Below, piece after piece: positions 1 to 7,555 of a stretch of 64,000 nt of DNA; within the stretch, counting starts at the first letter, position 1; each line of letters begins with the position of its first letter. Made by a program: the position numbers and the translations under genes. Below the pieces are notes generated by a model that searched no databases, was not told the DNA's origin, and worked only from the letters and a program-made list of their open reading frames with translations. The DNA comes from CAWJFJ01 sp963800065 (GTDB lineage: Bacteria > Actinomycetota > Acidimicrobiia > Acidimicrobiales > UBA8190): the NCBI GenBank assembly GCA_963800065.1, contig CAWCZO010000007.1, forward strand, positions 186,001-250,000. The letters are read 5' to 3'.

Positions 1-1079
1 ACGGGGCGGCGGTGGCGGCCAAGGTGGCGTGGCTGGCCGCCCACGAACCCGACCGGTGGTCGGCCGCGCGGTGGTTGCTCACGCCGCGCGACCTCGTCGT
101 CTGGCTGATGACGGGGGAGGTGGTGACCGACCCCACCATGATCTCGGCCGCCGGGCTCCAGGACGCCGACGGGGAGCCGGTGACCGATCTGGTGGCCGTC
201 GCCGGTGACCGGCTCCCCACGGTGATCCCTCCCGACGCCGTGGCCGGGTTGCTGGCCCCGGGCCCGGCCGCCGAGCTCGGCCTCACCGAGGGGATCCCGG
301 TGGTGGTGGGGGCCGGCGACCGGGCCTGCGAGGTCCTGGGGACCGCCGCCTCGACAGATCGACCGATGGTCTCGTGGGGTACGACGGCCAACGTCTCGGT
401 CCCTGTCGGGGCCTTCCCCGTCCCGGTCCCCCCCGGTCTGGTCGTCACCCGGGCGGCGTCGGGGGACTGGCTCCTCGAAGGCGGACTCTCGGCGGCCGGA
501 TCCTTTCTCACCTGGTTGTCCACGCTCACCGGATTGGACGCCGCCACCCTGATGAGCCGGGCGGCGGCCTCCCCCGCCGGGGCCCACGGTGTCGTCGCCC
601 TGCCCTGGTTCGGTGGCGCCCGGGCCCCGTGGTGGCGCGACCGGGCCCGGGGCGGCTTCCTCGGATTGAGCTTCGACCACGACGCCGGCGACCTGGCCCG
701 CGCCGTCGTCGAATCGGTGGCCGCCGAGGTCCGGCGATGCCTCCGGGCCGCCGGCGGGGCGCCGGCCCGGGGCCTGGCCCTCACCGGCGCCGATCCGTCC
801 ACGGCGCCGTGGGCCGAGGTCCTCACCGCCGTCACCGGGCTCCCCGGCGTCCGGCGCCGTTCGGGCCTGGCGGCCTCGGCCGGGGCCGCCCTGCTGGTGG
901 CGCGGGCCATCGGGGCGGACTACGACCTCGAACGGATCGACCCCGTGGTGGAGACGGTCGTCCCCGACGATGGGGCCGTGGCCCGGTACCACCAGCTGGG
1001 GGAACGGGCCGACGCCGTGGCCGGCGCCGTGGTGGCCCTCGACACGGGGGAACCAGGGTCACCGGGGGTGCGGCGGTGA
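1..1079 (+). CDS. FGGY-family carbohydrate kinase (xylulokinase-like), 5' end missing
   Basis: C-terminal part of an ATP-dependent sugar kinase of the FGGY/xylulokinase family. The reading frame is open from base 3, so the N-terminal domain with the start of the sugar site lies before the window. Visible family features are the glycine-rich stretch VVGAGDRACEVLG, then MVSWGTTANVSVPVG, and a C-terminal domain with ALTGADPSTAPWAEVLTAVTG, which matches the second ATPase-fold half. The substrate cannot be read; xylulose or a related pentulose is a family guess. The stop codon overlaps the GTG of the next gene (GTGA), so the two are translationally coupled. Confidence 0.8.
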   Translation, partial: GAAVAAKVAWLAAHEPDRWSAARWLLTPRDLVVWLMTGEVVTDPTMISAAGLQDADGEPVTDLVAVAGDRLPTVIPPDAVAGLLAPGPAAELGLTEGIPVVVGAGDRACEVLGTAASTDRPMVSWGTTANVSVPVGAFPVPVPPGLVVTRAASGDWLLEGGLSAAGSFLTWLSTLTGLDAATLMSRAAASPAGAHGVVALPWFGGARAPWWRDRARGGFLGLSFDHDAGDLARAVVESVAAEVRRCLRAAGGAPARGLALTGADPSTAPWAEVLTAVTGLPGVRRRSGLAASAGAALLVARAIGADYDLERIDPVVETVVPDDGAVARYHQLGERADAVAGAVVALDTGEPGSPGVRR

Positions 1080-2332
1080 AGGAGGTCCGCCTGGCCTACG
1101 GGCGCGTCGGTCTGGGCGTGTGGGTGCCCGACGCCGCCACCGTGATCACCCCGACCGACCTTCCCGGTCTGGCCGACGAGACGGGGGCCGTCCTCGACGC
1201 GCTGCGGTCGCCGTCGTCGGGGCCTCCCCTGGCCGACCTGGTGGGCCGGCACGACCGGGTGGCCGTCGTCTTCCCCGACCTGACACGGCCGATGCCGAAC
1301 CGGACGGTGCTGCCGCCGCTGTTGGCCGAGCTCGAGCGGTCGGGGGCCGGACCGGACCGGGTGGAGCTGCTGTGCGCCACCGGAACCCACCGCCAGGCCA
1401 CCGCCGGGGAGATGGCCGAGCTCGTCGGCGACGAGATCGTGGCCCGCTACGCCGTCCACGACCACCGGGCCGACGACGGCGCCCACGTCGAGGTGGGCGT
1501 GGTGGACGGCGCTCCCGTTCTCATCGATCCCCGCTACGTCGACGCCGACGTCCGGATCCTGACGGGCTTCGTCGAGCCGCATTTCTTCGCCGGCTTCAGC
1601 GGCGGGCCCAAGGGGATGTGCCCGGGCCTGGCCGCCACCGAGACGATCCTCGAGGCCCACAGCCCGGGACGGATCGCCCACGAGCGCGCCACGTGGCTGG
1701 TCACCGACGGGAATCCCGTCCACGACTTCGTCCGGGCCGCCGCCGCCCTGGCGCCGCCCACCCTGTCGGTCGACGTGGCCATCAACAACCGTCGTCAGCT
1801 CACCGCCGTCTTCGCCGGGCCGCTCCCCGACGGGCACCGCGCCGCCTGCGACTTCGTGGAGGCGACGGCGGTGAGCGGCGTCGACGGGCGCTTCGACGTC
1901 GTCCTGACCACCAACGCCGGCTACCCGCTCGACCGGAACCTCTATCAGGCGGTGAAGGGGATGGCGGCGGCGGAACGGGTGGTGACCGACGGCGGGACCA
2001 TCGTGGTGGCCGCCGCCTGTGCCGACGGTGTGCCGGCCGGAGGCTCCTTCGCCCGGCTCCTGGCCGCCGCACCCGATGGCACCGCCCTGGCCGGTTCCGA
2101 CGTCCCGTCCGAGCCCGACCGCTGGCAGGTCCAGGTGCTCGGACGCGTGCTGCGCCGCGCCGCCGTCTGGTTGCACAGCGACGGCCTGACCGACGACGAG
2201 GTCCGCGGGGCGCACCTGTCTCCGGTCGGCGATGTCTCCGATGCCGTGGCCCTGGCCGTCGACCGGGCCGGCCCGGGAGCACGCGTCTGCGTCCTTCCGC
2301 AGGGTCCCCTCACCGTCGCCACCGCCCGCTGA
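1076..2332 (+). CDS. larA: LarA-type nickel-pincer racemase (DUF2088)
   Basis: 418-residue member of the lactate racemase LarA family, which uses a nickel pincer nucleotide to racemise or epimerise 2-hydroxy acids. Residues aligning with the Lactobacillus LarA active site are present: His105 in ATGTHR, His169 in EPHFFAGF, Lys179 in SGGPKG (the lysine that carries the cofactor) and His195 in AHSPG. The 64-residue spacing between the first two matches the reference to within 2 residues. GTG start at 1076 overlaps the kinase stop. LarA homologues act on varied hydroxy acids and sugar acids; coupling to a sugar kinase favours a sugar-acid substrate here (inference). No larB/larC/larE cofactor genes are in the window. 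Confidence 0.85.
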   Translation: MKEVRLAYGRVGLGVWVPDAATVITPTDLPGLADETGAVLDALRSPSSGPPLADLVGRHDRVAVVFPDLTRPMPNRTVLPPLLAELERSGAGPDRVELLCATGTHRQATAGEMAELVGDEIVARYAVHDHRADDGAHVEVGVVDGAPVLIDPRYVDADVRILTGFVEPHFFAGFSGGPKGMCPGLAATETILEAHSPGRIAHERATWLVTDGNPVHDFVRAAAALAPPTLSVDVAINNRRQLTAVFAGPLPDGHRAACDFVEATAVSGVDGRFDVVLTTNAGYPLDRNLYQAVKGMAAAERVVTDGGTIVVAAACADGVPAGGSFARLLAAAPDGTALAGSDVPSEPDRWQVQVLGRVLRRAAVWLHSDGLTDDEVRGAHLSPVGDVSDAVALAVDRAGPGARVCVLPQGPLTVATAR

Positions 2333-2347
2333 GCGACGCCCGTCGCC

Positions 2348-2373
2348 TATCCCTGACAACTACGTCAGGGATA
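2348..2373. promoter_or_regulatory. Perfect inverted repeat over the promoter of the LIV operon
   Basis: TATCCCTGAC and GTCAGGGATA are perfect 10-bp inverted arms separated by 6 bp. A -10-like TAGAGT (2372-2377) abuts the right arm and ends 7 nt before the ATG at 2385, so the palindrome covers the region from -35 to -10. This is where a dimeric repressor (TetR- or GntR-type) would sit. No regulator gene is adjacent. Confidence 0.6.
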
Positions 2374-2384
2374 GAGTGCCGACG

Positions 2385-4577
2385 ATGTCCGAGGGGGTGC
2401 TGTTCGAGTTCACCGTTCCCGACGAGCTCCTCCGGGAGGCCGTCACCCGTCTTCCCGAGGCGGAAGCCGAGGCCGCCATCGGCGTCATCCCCGGCACCGG
2501 CGAAGGCAAGCCGCCGCCCCTCATCGGAATCCTGCGCCAGAGCGGGTTCGCCCCGCTGGTGCTTCTCACGGTGGCCGCCATCGTCCCGAGCACCTTCGGG
2601 GCCGGGATCAACCTGATCGGGAACAACCTCGAGCACTCCTTCCACCTGAGTGACGCCGGGCTCGGGGCCGTGGCCTTCGTGGCCTCGGTGTCGCAGTTCC
2701 TGTGGGCGGTGCCGCTGGCGCTGTGGGCCGACCGGGGGTCGCGGAAGGTGGTGGCGGCCGTGGCCCTGCTGATCTTCTGCGTGTTCGGGACCCTGATGGG
2801 CCTCTCCCCCAACATCTGGTGGTTCGTCTTCCTCTACCTGCTGGCCTCGTTGGGCGTGAGCGTCAACCAGACCGTGCACAACTCGTTCCTGGCCGACGCC
2901 TACCCCACCGAGGGTCGCAGCCGGGTGTTCAGCTGGCACTATCTGGCCGACCCGATCGCCCAGACGGTGGGCATCTTGATCTTCGGGTCCATCGTCACCT
3001 ACACGCACGACTGGCGCTGGGGCCTGGTGGTGGCCGGGGCCGGTGTCCCCATCGCCCTGGCCCTCTTCAGCCTGCACGAGCCGGACAAGGGGGCCAACGA
3101 GTCGAGTCACATCCTGAAGGCGTCGGGCATGGACACTCACGCCCAGCAGCAGAGCGCCCCCCGCGTCCTGCTGGGATCGGCCGTGACGCGGCTGCTGCGG
3201 ATCCGCTCGCTCTACTACCAGCTCGTGGCCGTGGCCGTCCTCGGCTTCGTGGGGATCAGCTCGGCGCTGTTCGGCAACCTCTACTTCGTGCGCGTGTGGC
3301 ACCAGAGCACGGCGCATCGCAGCGTCATCAACTCCATCATCGGGCTGGCCGCCTTCCTGGGGCTGCCGGTGGCCTACACGGTGGGCGACCGGCTCTTCCG
3401 CCGCGCCCCCCAGGCCCCGCTGCTCCTGGCCGGCGTCTGCATCGCCGTCTACGGGTCGCTGTACAGCGTGTCTCTCTACATGCCCAACCTGTGGATGGTG
3501 GTGGTCCTGCAGTTCCTGGCCAACGCGGCGGTGGCGCCCATCGCCATATCCATCTTCCAGACACTGGCGGCCACCGCCCCCGCCGAGATGCGGTCCATCT
3601 GCTTCGCCATGTTCGGCGTCTACTCGGCCATCCTGGGGGGATTCGCCGGCGGGATCATCCTCGGGGCGGTGAGTGACTCCACCAACGTCACCACCGCCCT
3701 CACCTTCATCGGCCCCGTCTGTCTGGTGGGGGGATTCCTTCTCGCCGTCGGGTCCCGTTACGTGCGGCGGGACATCACCATGGTCATCGAAGACGTCCTC
3801 GAGCGTTACGCCGAAGGCAAGAGACGGCAATCCGGTGGCGCCATCCCCGCCCTCCAGATCCACAACCTCGACTTTTTCTACGGGACCCAGCAGGTCCTCT
3901 TCGACATCAACCTCGAGGTGGCCGAGGGCGAGATCGTGGCCTTGTTGGGGACCAACGGCGCCGGGAAGAGCACGCTGCTGCGGGCTGTCTCGGGCCTCGA
4001 CCACCCCCACCGGGGGGTCATCCGCATCAAGGGTGCCAACTGCACGTACCTCGAGCCCGAACAGATCATCGACCAGGGTGTGGCCCTCCTCGTGGGGGGG
4101 AAGATGACCTTTCCGGGACTGACAGTGCGGGAGAACCTGCGCGTCGGTGAGTATTCGTTCCGCCGTGAGGGTCCCCGGGTGCGCGCCGCCATCGAGGAGG
4201 CCATCGGGGTGTTCCCCGAGCTCGAGGCCCGCCTCGACCAGCCGGCAGGAACCCTGTCGGGGGGCGAGCAGCAGATGCTGGCCCTGGCCCGGGTCATGAT
4301 GACCACGCCCCGGCTGCTGATGATCGACGAGCTGGCCCTGGGGCTGGCCCCCATCACCGTCGAGCGCCTCATGGCCATCGTCCGGCGGGTCAACGCCGAC
4401 GGGGCCACCGTCATCCTGGTGGAACAGAGCGTCAACCGGGCCATGAGCCTGGCCCAGCACGCCTTCTTCATCGAACGGGGAGAGGTCCGATTCGACGGTC
4501 CGACCGCTGAGCTCATGGAGCGCGACGACCTCCTGCGGCCGGTCTTCCTGACGGGTGCCGCGACGGGCTCGGACTGA
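2385..4577 (+). CDS. MFS transporter fused to a LivF-type ABC ATPase
   Basis: 730-residue fusion. Residues about 45-470 are a 12-helix major facilitator domain (for example ALWADRGSRKVVAA and VGDRLFRRAPQ as the cytoplasmic loops). Residues about 485-730 are a LivF-type ABC ATPase: Walker A GTNGAGKST near 522, signature LSGGEQQM, Walker B RLLMIDELALGLAP with Glu, and an H-loop replaced by VEQS as usual in LivF. The ATG at 2385 is chosen because TAGAGT lies 7 nt upstream and the palindrome immediately before it. It is first in an operon with LivH-LivM, LivG and a CoA-transferase, so the ATPase half is presumably the LivF partner, while the MFS half has no obvious role in an ABC complex. Substrate unknown. 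Confidence 0.85.
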   Translation: MSEGVLFEFTVPDELLREAVTRLPEAEAEAAIGVIPGTGEGKPPPLIGILRQSGFAPLVLLTVAAIVPSTFGAGINLIGNNLEHSFHLSDAGLGAVAFVASVSQFLWAVPLALWADRGSRKVVAAVALLIFCVFGTLMGLSPNIWWFVFLYLLASLGVSVNQTVHNSFLADAYPTEGRSRVFSWHYLADPIAQTVGILIFGSIVTYTHDWRWGLVVAGAGVPIALALFSLHEPDKGANESSHILKASGMDTHAQQQSAPRVLLGSAVTRLLRIRSLYYQLVAVAVLGFVGISSALFGNLYFVRVWHQSTAHRSVINSIIGLAAFLGLPVAYTVGDRLFRRAPQAPLLLAGVCIAVYGSLYSVSLYMPNLWMVVVLQFLANAAVAPIAISIFQTLAATAPAEMRSICFAMFGVYSAILGGFAGGIILGAVSDSTNVTTALTFIGPVCLVGGFLLAVGSRYVRRDITMVIEDVLERYAEGKRRQSGGAIPALQIHNLDFFYGTQQVLFDINLEVAEGEIVALLGTNGAGKSTLLRAVSGLDHPHRGVIRIKGANCTYLEPEQIIDQGVALLVGGKMTFPGLTVRENLRVGEYSFRREGPRVRAAIEEAIGVFPELEARLDQPAGTLSGGEQQMLALARVMMTTPRLLMIDELALGLAPITVERLMAIVRRVNADGATVILVEQSVNRAMSLAQHAFFIERGEVRFDGPTAELMERDDLLRPVFLTGAATGSD

Positions 4578-4583
4578 GCCGGC

Positions 4584-6644
4584 GTGTCGCTCCCCCCGTC
4601 CGTCATCCTCGAGGGGGCCATCCTCGGCCTCGACTACGGGCTCCTGGCGGTGGGCCTGGTCCTGATCTACCGGACCAGTCGGGTGGTGAATTTCGCCCAG
4701 GGCCAGCTCGGTGTGGTGGCCGCCGTCTTCCTGGTCAAGCTCTTCTACGACTTCGGCTTCAACTACTGGCTGGCGCTCGTCATCTCCGTGTCCCTGGCCG
4801 CCGCCGTCGGCGCCTTGTCGGAGCTCATCCTCCGCCGTCTGTTCAACCGGCCCCGGGTCCTCGTCATGGTGGCCACCATCGGACTGTCGCAGGTGCTGTA
4901 CCTGTTCACCTTGTTCCCCTTCATCCGGCCCAAGAAGCTGTACCTGCCGTTTCCCGTGCCCATCGACTGGACCTTCCACATCGGGACCTTCCTCTTCTCC
5001 CCGGGCGAGGTCCTCACCCTGATCGTGGCGCCCATCGTGGTGATCGCCCTGGCCGCCTTCATCCGGCTCTCCTCGTGGGGTCTGGCCATGCGGGCCACGG
5101 CCGAGAACGCCGAGTCGGCCCGGCTGTCGGGCGTGTGGGTGCGGCGGACCTCGACGGTGGCTTGGACCTTGGCCGGCGCCCTGTCGGCCGTCACGGCGGT
5201 GCTCGCCTCCCCCGGCCAGACGAGCGCGCTGACCGACGTCCTCAGCCCCGACCTGCTCCTCCTGGCCCTCCTGGCCGCCCTGATCGGGGGGATGGTGAGT
5301 CTCCCCGTGGCCTTCATCGCCGGGATCGGTGTCGGCGTGGTGGACGACCTTCTCCAGTGGAACATCACCAATCCGTCGACGGGATCGGCCACCGTCGAGC
5401 TCATCCTCTTCCTCCTGCTCCTGGGGGCGCTGCTCCTGCGGGCCGCCTCCCTGCAGAAGGGGACCAGGGTGGGGGAACGATCCTCGTGGGCCATGGGGAC
5501 GTCCTTCTTCCGCACCACGGGCGACGCCCTGCGCAAGAGAGTGGGATGGACCGGTGTGGGTGTCAGCCTGGTGGTGGCCATCCTCCTGCCCTTCGTCATC
5601 GGTGTGGGCCACTCCTTCCTCATGTCCCAGATCTGCCTCTACGGGGTCATCGCCCTGTCGTTGACCGTGCTCACGGGGTGGTCGGGACAGGTGTCGCTGG
5701 GCCAGTTCGGCTTCGTCGCCGTGGGGGCCGACATCGCCACCCACATCGGTGCCAGCCTCCCTCTGGTGCTGCTGCTCCCCGTGGCCGGGGCCGCCACGGC
5801 GCTGGTATCGATCCTGGTGGGGCTCACGGCCCTGCGCATCCGCGGCCTCTACCTGGCCGTGAGCACCCTGGGATTCGCCCTGTTCATGCAGACATCGGTG
5901 TTGGCCACCTCCTGCTTCACGCTGCCCCTGATCCACCGGACCATCTGCTCCGGACTTCCCGATCCCGAGTCGACCCTGCTCTCCCGGCCGTCGCTGTTCG
6001 GGCTCAACCTGTCGTCGGAACAGTCCTTCGCCTGGTTCTCGCTGGGCGTTCTCGTCCTCTCGGTGCTCATGGTGCGGGTCTGGCGCGACCGGGGGGTGGC
6101 CCGCCGCCTCATCGCCGTGCGCGACAACGAGATGGCCGCCGGCTCGGCCGGCATCCCCGTCGTGCGGACCAAGCTGTTGGCCTTCGCCCTGTCGGGCTTC
6201 ATGGCCGGCTACGCCGGGGTGTGCCTGGCCTTCGCCACCGAGCGGATCAGCACCGACACCTTCGACCCCACCTTCTCGATCCTGGTCGTCTCCATGGTGG
6301 TGATCGGCGGGCTCGACTCGATCCCCGGGGCCCTGCTCGGTGCTCTCTACCTCGAGGGCCTTCCGGCCTTCTTCGGTTCCACCCCCACCGTCGAGTTCCT
6401 CACCAGCGGCGCCGGGCTCCTCGTCTTCATCCTCTATCTCCCCGGCGGGATGGCCCAGGTCCTCCACCGGTTCGGTGACCTGGTCACCGCCGGGGTGGAG
6501 AACCTGCGGACCCGGTGGGGCGGCGCCCCGCCCGGCGATCCGGCCGACGCGCCGTCGCAGAACCCCGCCGTCCGTCCCCTCGGCCCCGATCCGCGGCCCC
6601 GCGACCCCACCGGGGCCGGCGCTCTCACCATGGCCGATCCGTGA
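4584..6644 (+). CDS. LivH-LivM fused branched-chain-type ABC permease
   Basis: 686-residue membrane protein joining both permease subunits of a LIV-family importer. Residues 1 to about 290 match LivH (DYGLLAVGLVLIYRTSRVVNFAQGQLG near the N-terminus, MRATAENAESARLSGV in the coupling loop). Residues about 315-640 match LivM (LTGWSGQVSLGQFGF near 363). The last 40 residues are a Pro/Ala-rich hydrophilic tail. GTG start at 4584 is 6 bp after the previous stop; the stop overlaps the GTG of livG. Fused LivHM permeases occur in actinobacteria and proteobacteria for amino-acid, amide and organic-acid uptake. Confidence 0.9.
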   Translation: MSLPPSVILEGAILGLDYGLLAVGLVLIYRTSRVVNFAQGQLGVVAAVFLVKLFYDFGFNYWLALVISVSLAAAVGALSELILRRLFNRPRVLVMVATIGLSQVLYLFTLFPFIRPKKLYLPFPVPIDWTFHIGTFLFSPGEVLTLIVAPIVVIALAAFIRLSSWGLAMRATAENAESARLSGVWVRRTSTVAWTLAGALSAVTAVLASPGQTSALTDVLSPDLLLLALLAALIGGMVSLPVAFIAGIGVGVVDDLLQWNITNPSTGSATVELILFLLLLGALLLRAASLQKGTRVGERSSWAMGTSFFRTTGDALRKRVGWTGVGVSLVVAILLPFVIGVGHSFLMSQICLYGVIALSLTVLTGWSGQVSLGQFGFVAVGADIATHIGASLPLVLLLPVAGAATALVSILVGLTALRIRGLYLAVSTLGFALFMQTSVLATSCFTLPLIHRTICSGLPDPESTLLSRPSLFGLNLSSEQSFAWFSLGVLVLSVLMVRVWRDRGVARRLIAVRDNEMAAGSAGIPVVRTKLLAFALSGFMAGYAGVCLAFATERISTDTFDPTFSILVVSMVVIGGLDSIPGALLGALYLEGLPAFFGSTPTVEFLTSGAGLLVFILYLPGGMAQVLHRFGDLVTAGVENLRTRWGGAPPGDPADAPSQNPAVRPLGPDPRPRDPTGAGALTMADP

Positions 6645-7555
6645 CCGACGACGACGCAACCAAGACGGGCCCGGCCCGCCTCGACATCGAGGACCTGGTG
6701 GTCGCCTACGGGGGACTGCGGGCCGTGAACGGCGCCAGCCTGGCCGTCGGAGCGGGGGCGATCGTCGGCCTCATCGGGGCCAACGGATCGGGGAAGACGA
6801 CGTTGCTCGACGCCGTGTCGGGCCTCGTGGCCCCCTCGGAGGGACGGCTGCTGCTCGACCAGGTGGACATGGTCGACTACCGACCCGAGGAGCGCGCCCG
6901 GCTGGGGATGGTCCGTTCGTTCCAGGACTGCCGCCTCTATCCGGAGTTGACGGTGGAGGACACGCTCATGTTGTGCGAGGACGCGCGTCGTCGGGTCAGC
7001 GTGCTGTCGACCACCCTGCAGTTGCCGTGGGCGCGTCGTGCCGAACGGGAGAAGCGCCAGGCGATCGAAGGCGTGATCGCCTCGTTCGGGCTCGAGAGGT
7101 TCCGGCTCCACCAGACCGCCCATCTGTCGACGGGCACGCGCCGGGTGGTGGACCTGGCGTCCATCGTCCTGGCCAATCCCCGTCTGCTGCTGCTCGACGA
7201 ACCCACCGCCGGGATCGCCCAGCGCGAGGCCGAGGCCTTCATCCCCCTGTTGCGACGGCTGCACGAGGTGACCGACTCCACCATCCTCCTCGTGGAGCAC
7301 GACGTGCCGCTCGTCTTCGAGCTGTGTTCGACGGTGGTCGTCATGCAGACGGGGGAGGTCGTGTCAGTCGGCACGCCCGACGAGGTCAAGCGCGACCCCA
7401 AGGCTCTGGCCGCCTATCTGGGAGCGAGCGAGGAGGCGTTGAACGTATCGGGCCCGTTGGCCGCCTCGTCGGCCCGACCCCCGGAACGGGGATCGGGCCA
7501 GCCGGGGGCCGACCCCGGCCCGCCGGGTCCGGCACCGTCGGGGGAGGACGGGTGA
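6641..7555 (+). CDS. livG: LivG-type ABC ATPase
   Basis: 304-residue ATPase, second nucleotide-binding subunit of the LIV-type importer. Walker A GANGSGKTT, Q-loop SFQDCRLYPELTVEDTL, Walker B LLLLDEPTAGI and H-loop LVEHD are present. The signature is degenerate, LSTGTRR instead of LSGGQ, a variation seen in several LivG relatives. The C-terminus carries about 45 extra Pro/Gly/Ala-rich residues. GTG start overlaps the permease stop and its own stop overlaps the next GTG, so all four operon genes are coupled by 4-nt overlaps or tight spacing. Confidence 0.88.
   Translation: MTDDDATKTGPARLDIEDLVVAYGGLRAVNGASLAVGAGAIVGLIGANGSGKTTLLDAVSGLVAPSEGRLLLDQVDMVDYRPEERARLGMVRSFQDCRLYPELTVEDTLMLCEDARRRVSVLSTTLQLPWARRAEREKRQAIEGVIASFGLERFRLHQTAHLSTGTRRVVDLASIVLANPRLLLLDEPTAGIAQREAEAFIPLLRRLHEVTDSTILLVEHDVPLVFELCSTVVVMQTGEVVSVGTPDEVKRDPKALAAYLGASEEALNVSGPLAASSARPPERGSGQPGADPGPPGPAPSGEDG

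Noticed and set aside
2310..6659. Long antisense open frames opposite the LIV operon and other genes
   Set aside because: High GC produces long antisense frames. Their translations are low-complexity Gly/Gln/His/Arg-rich and lack any domain.
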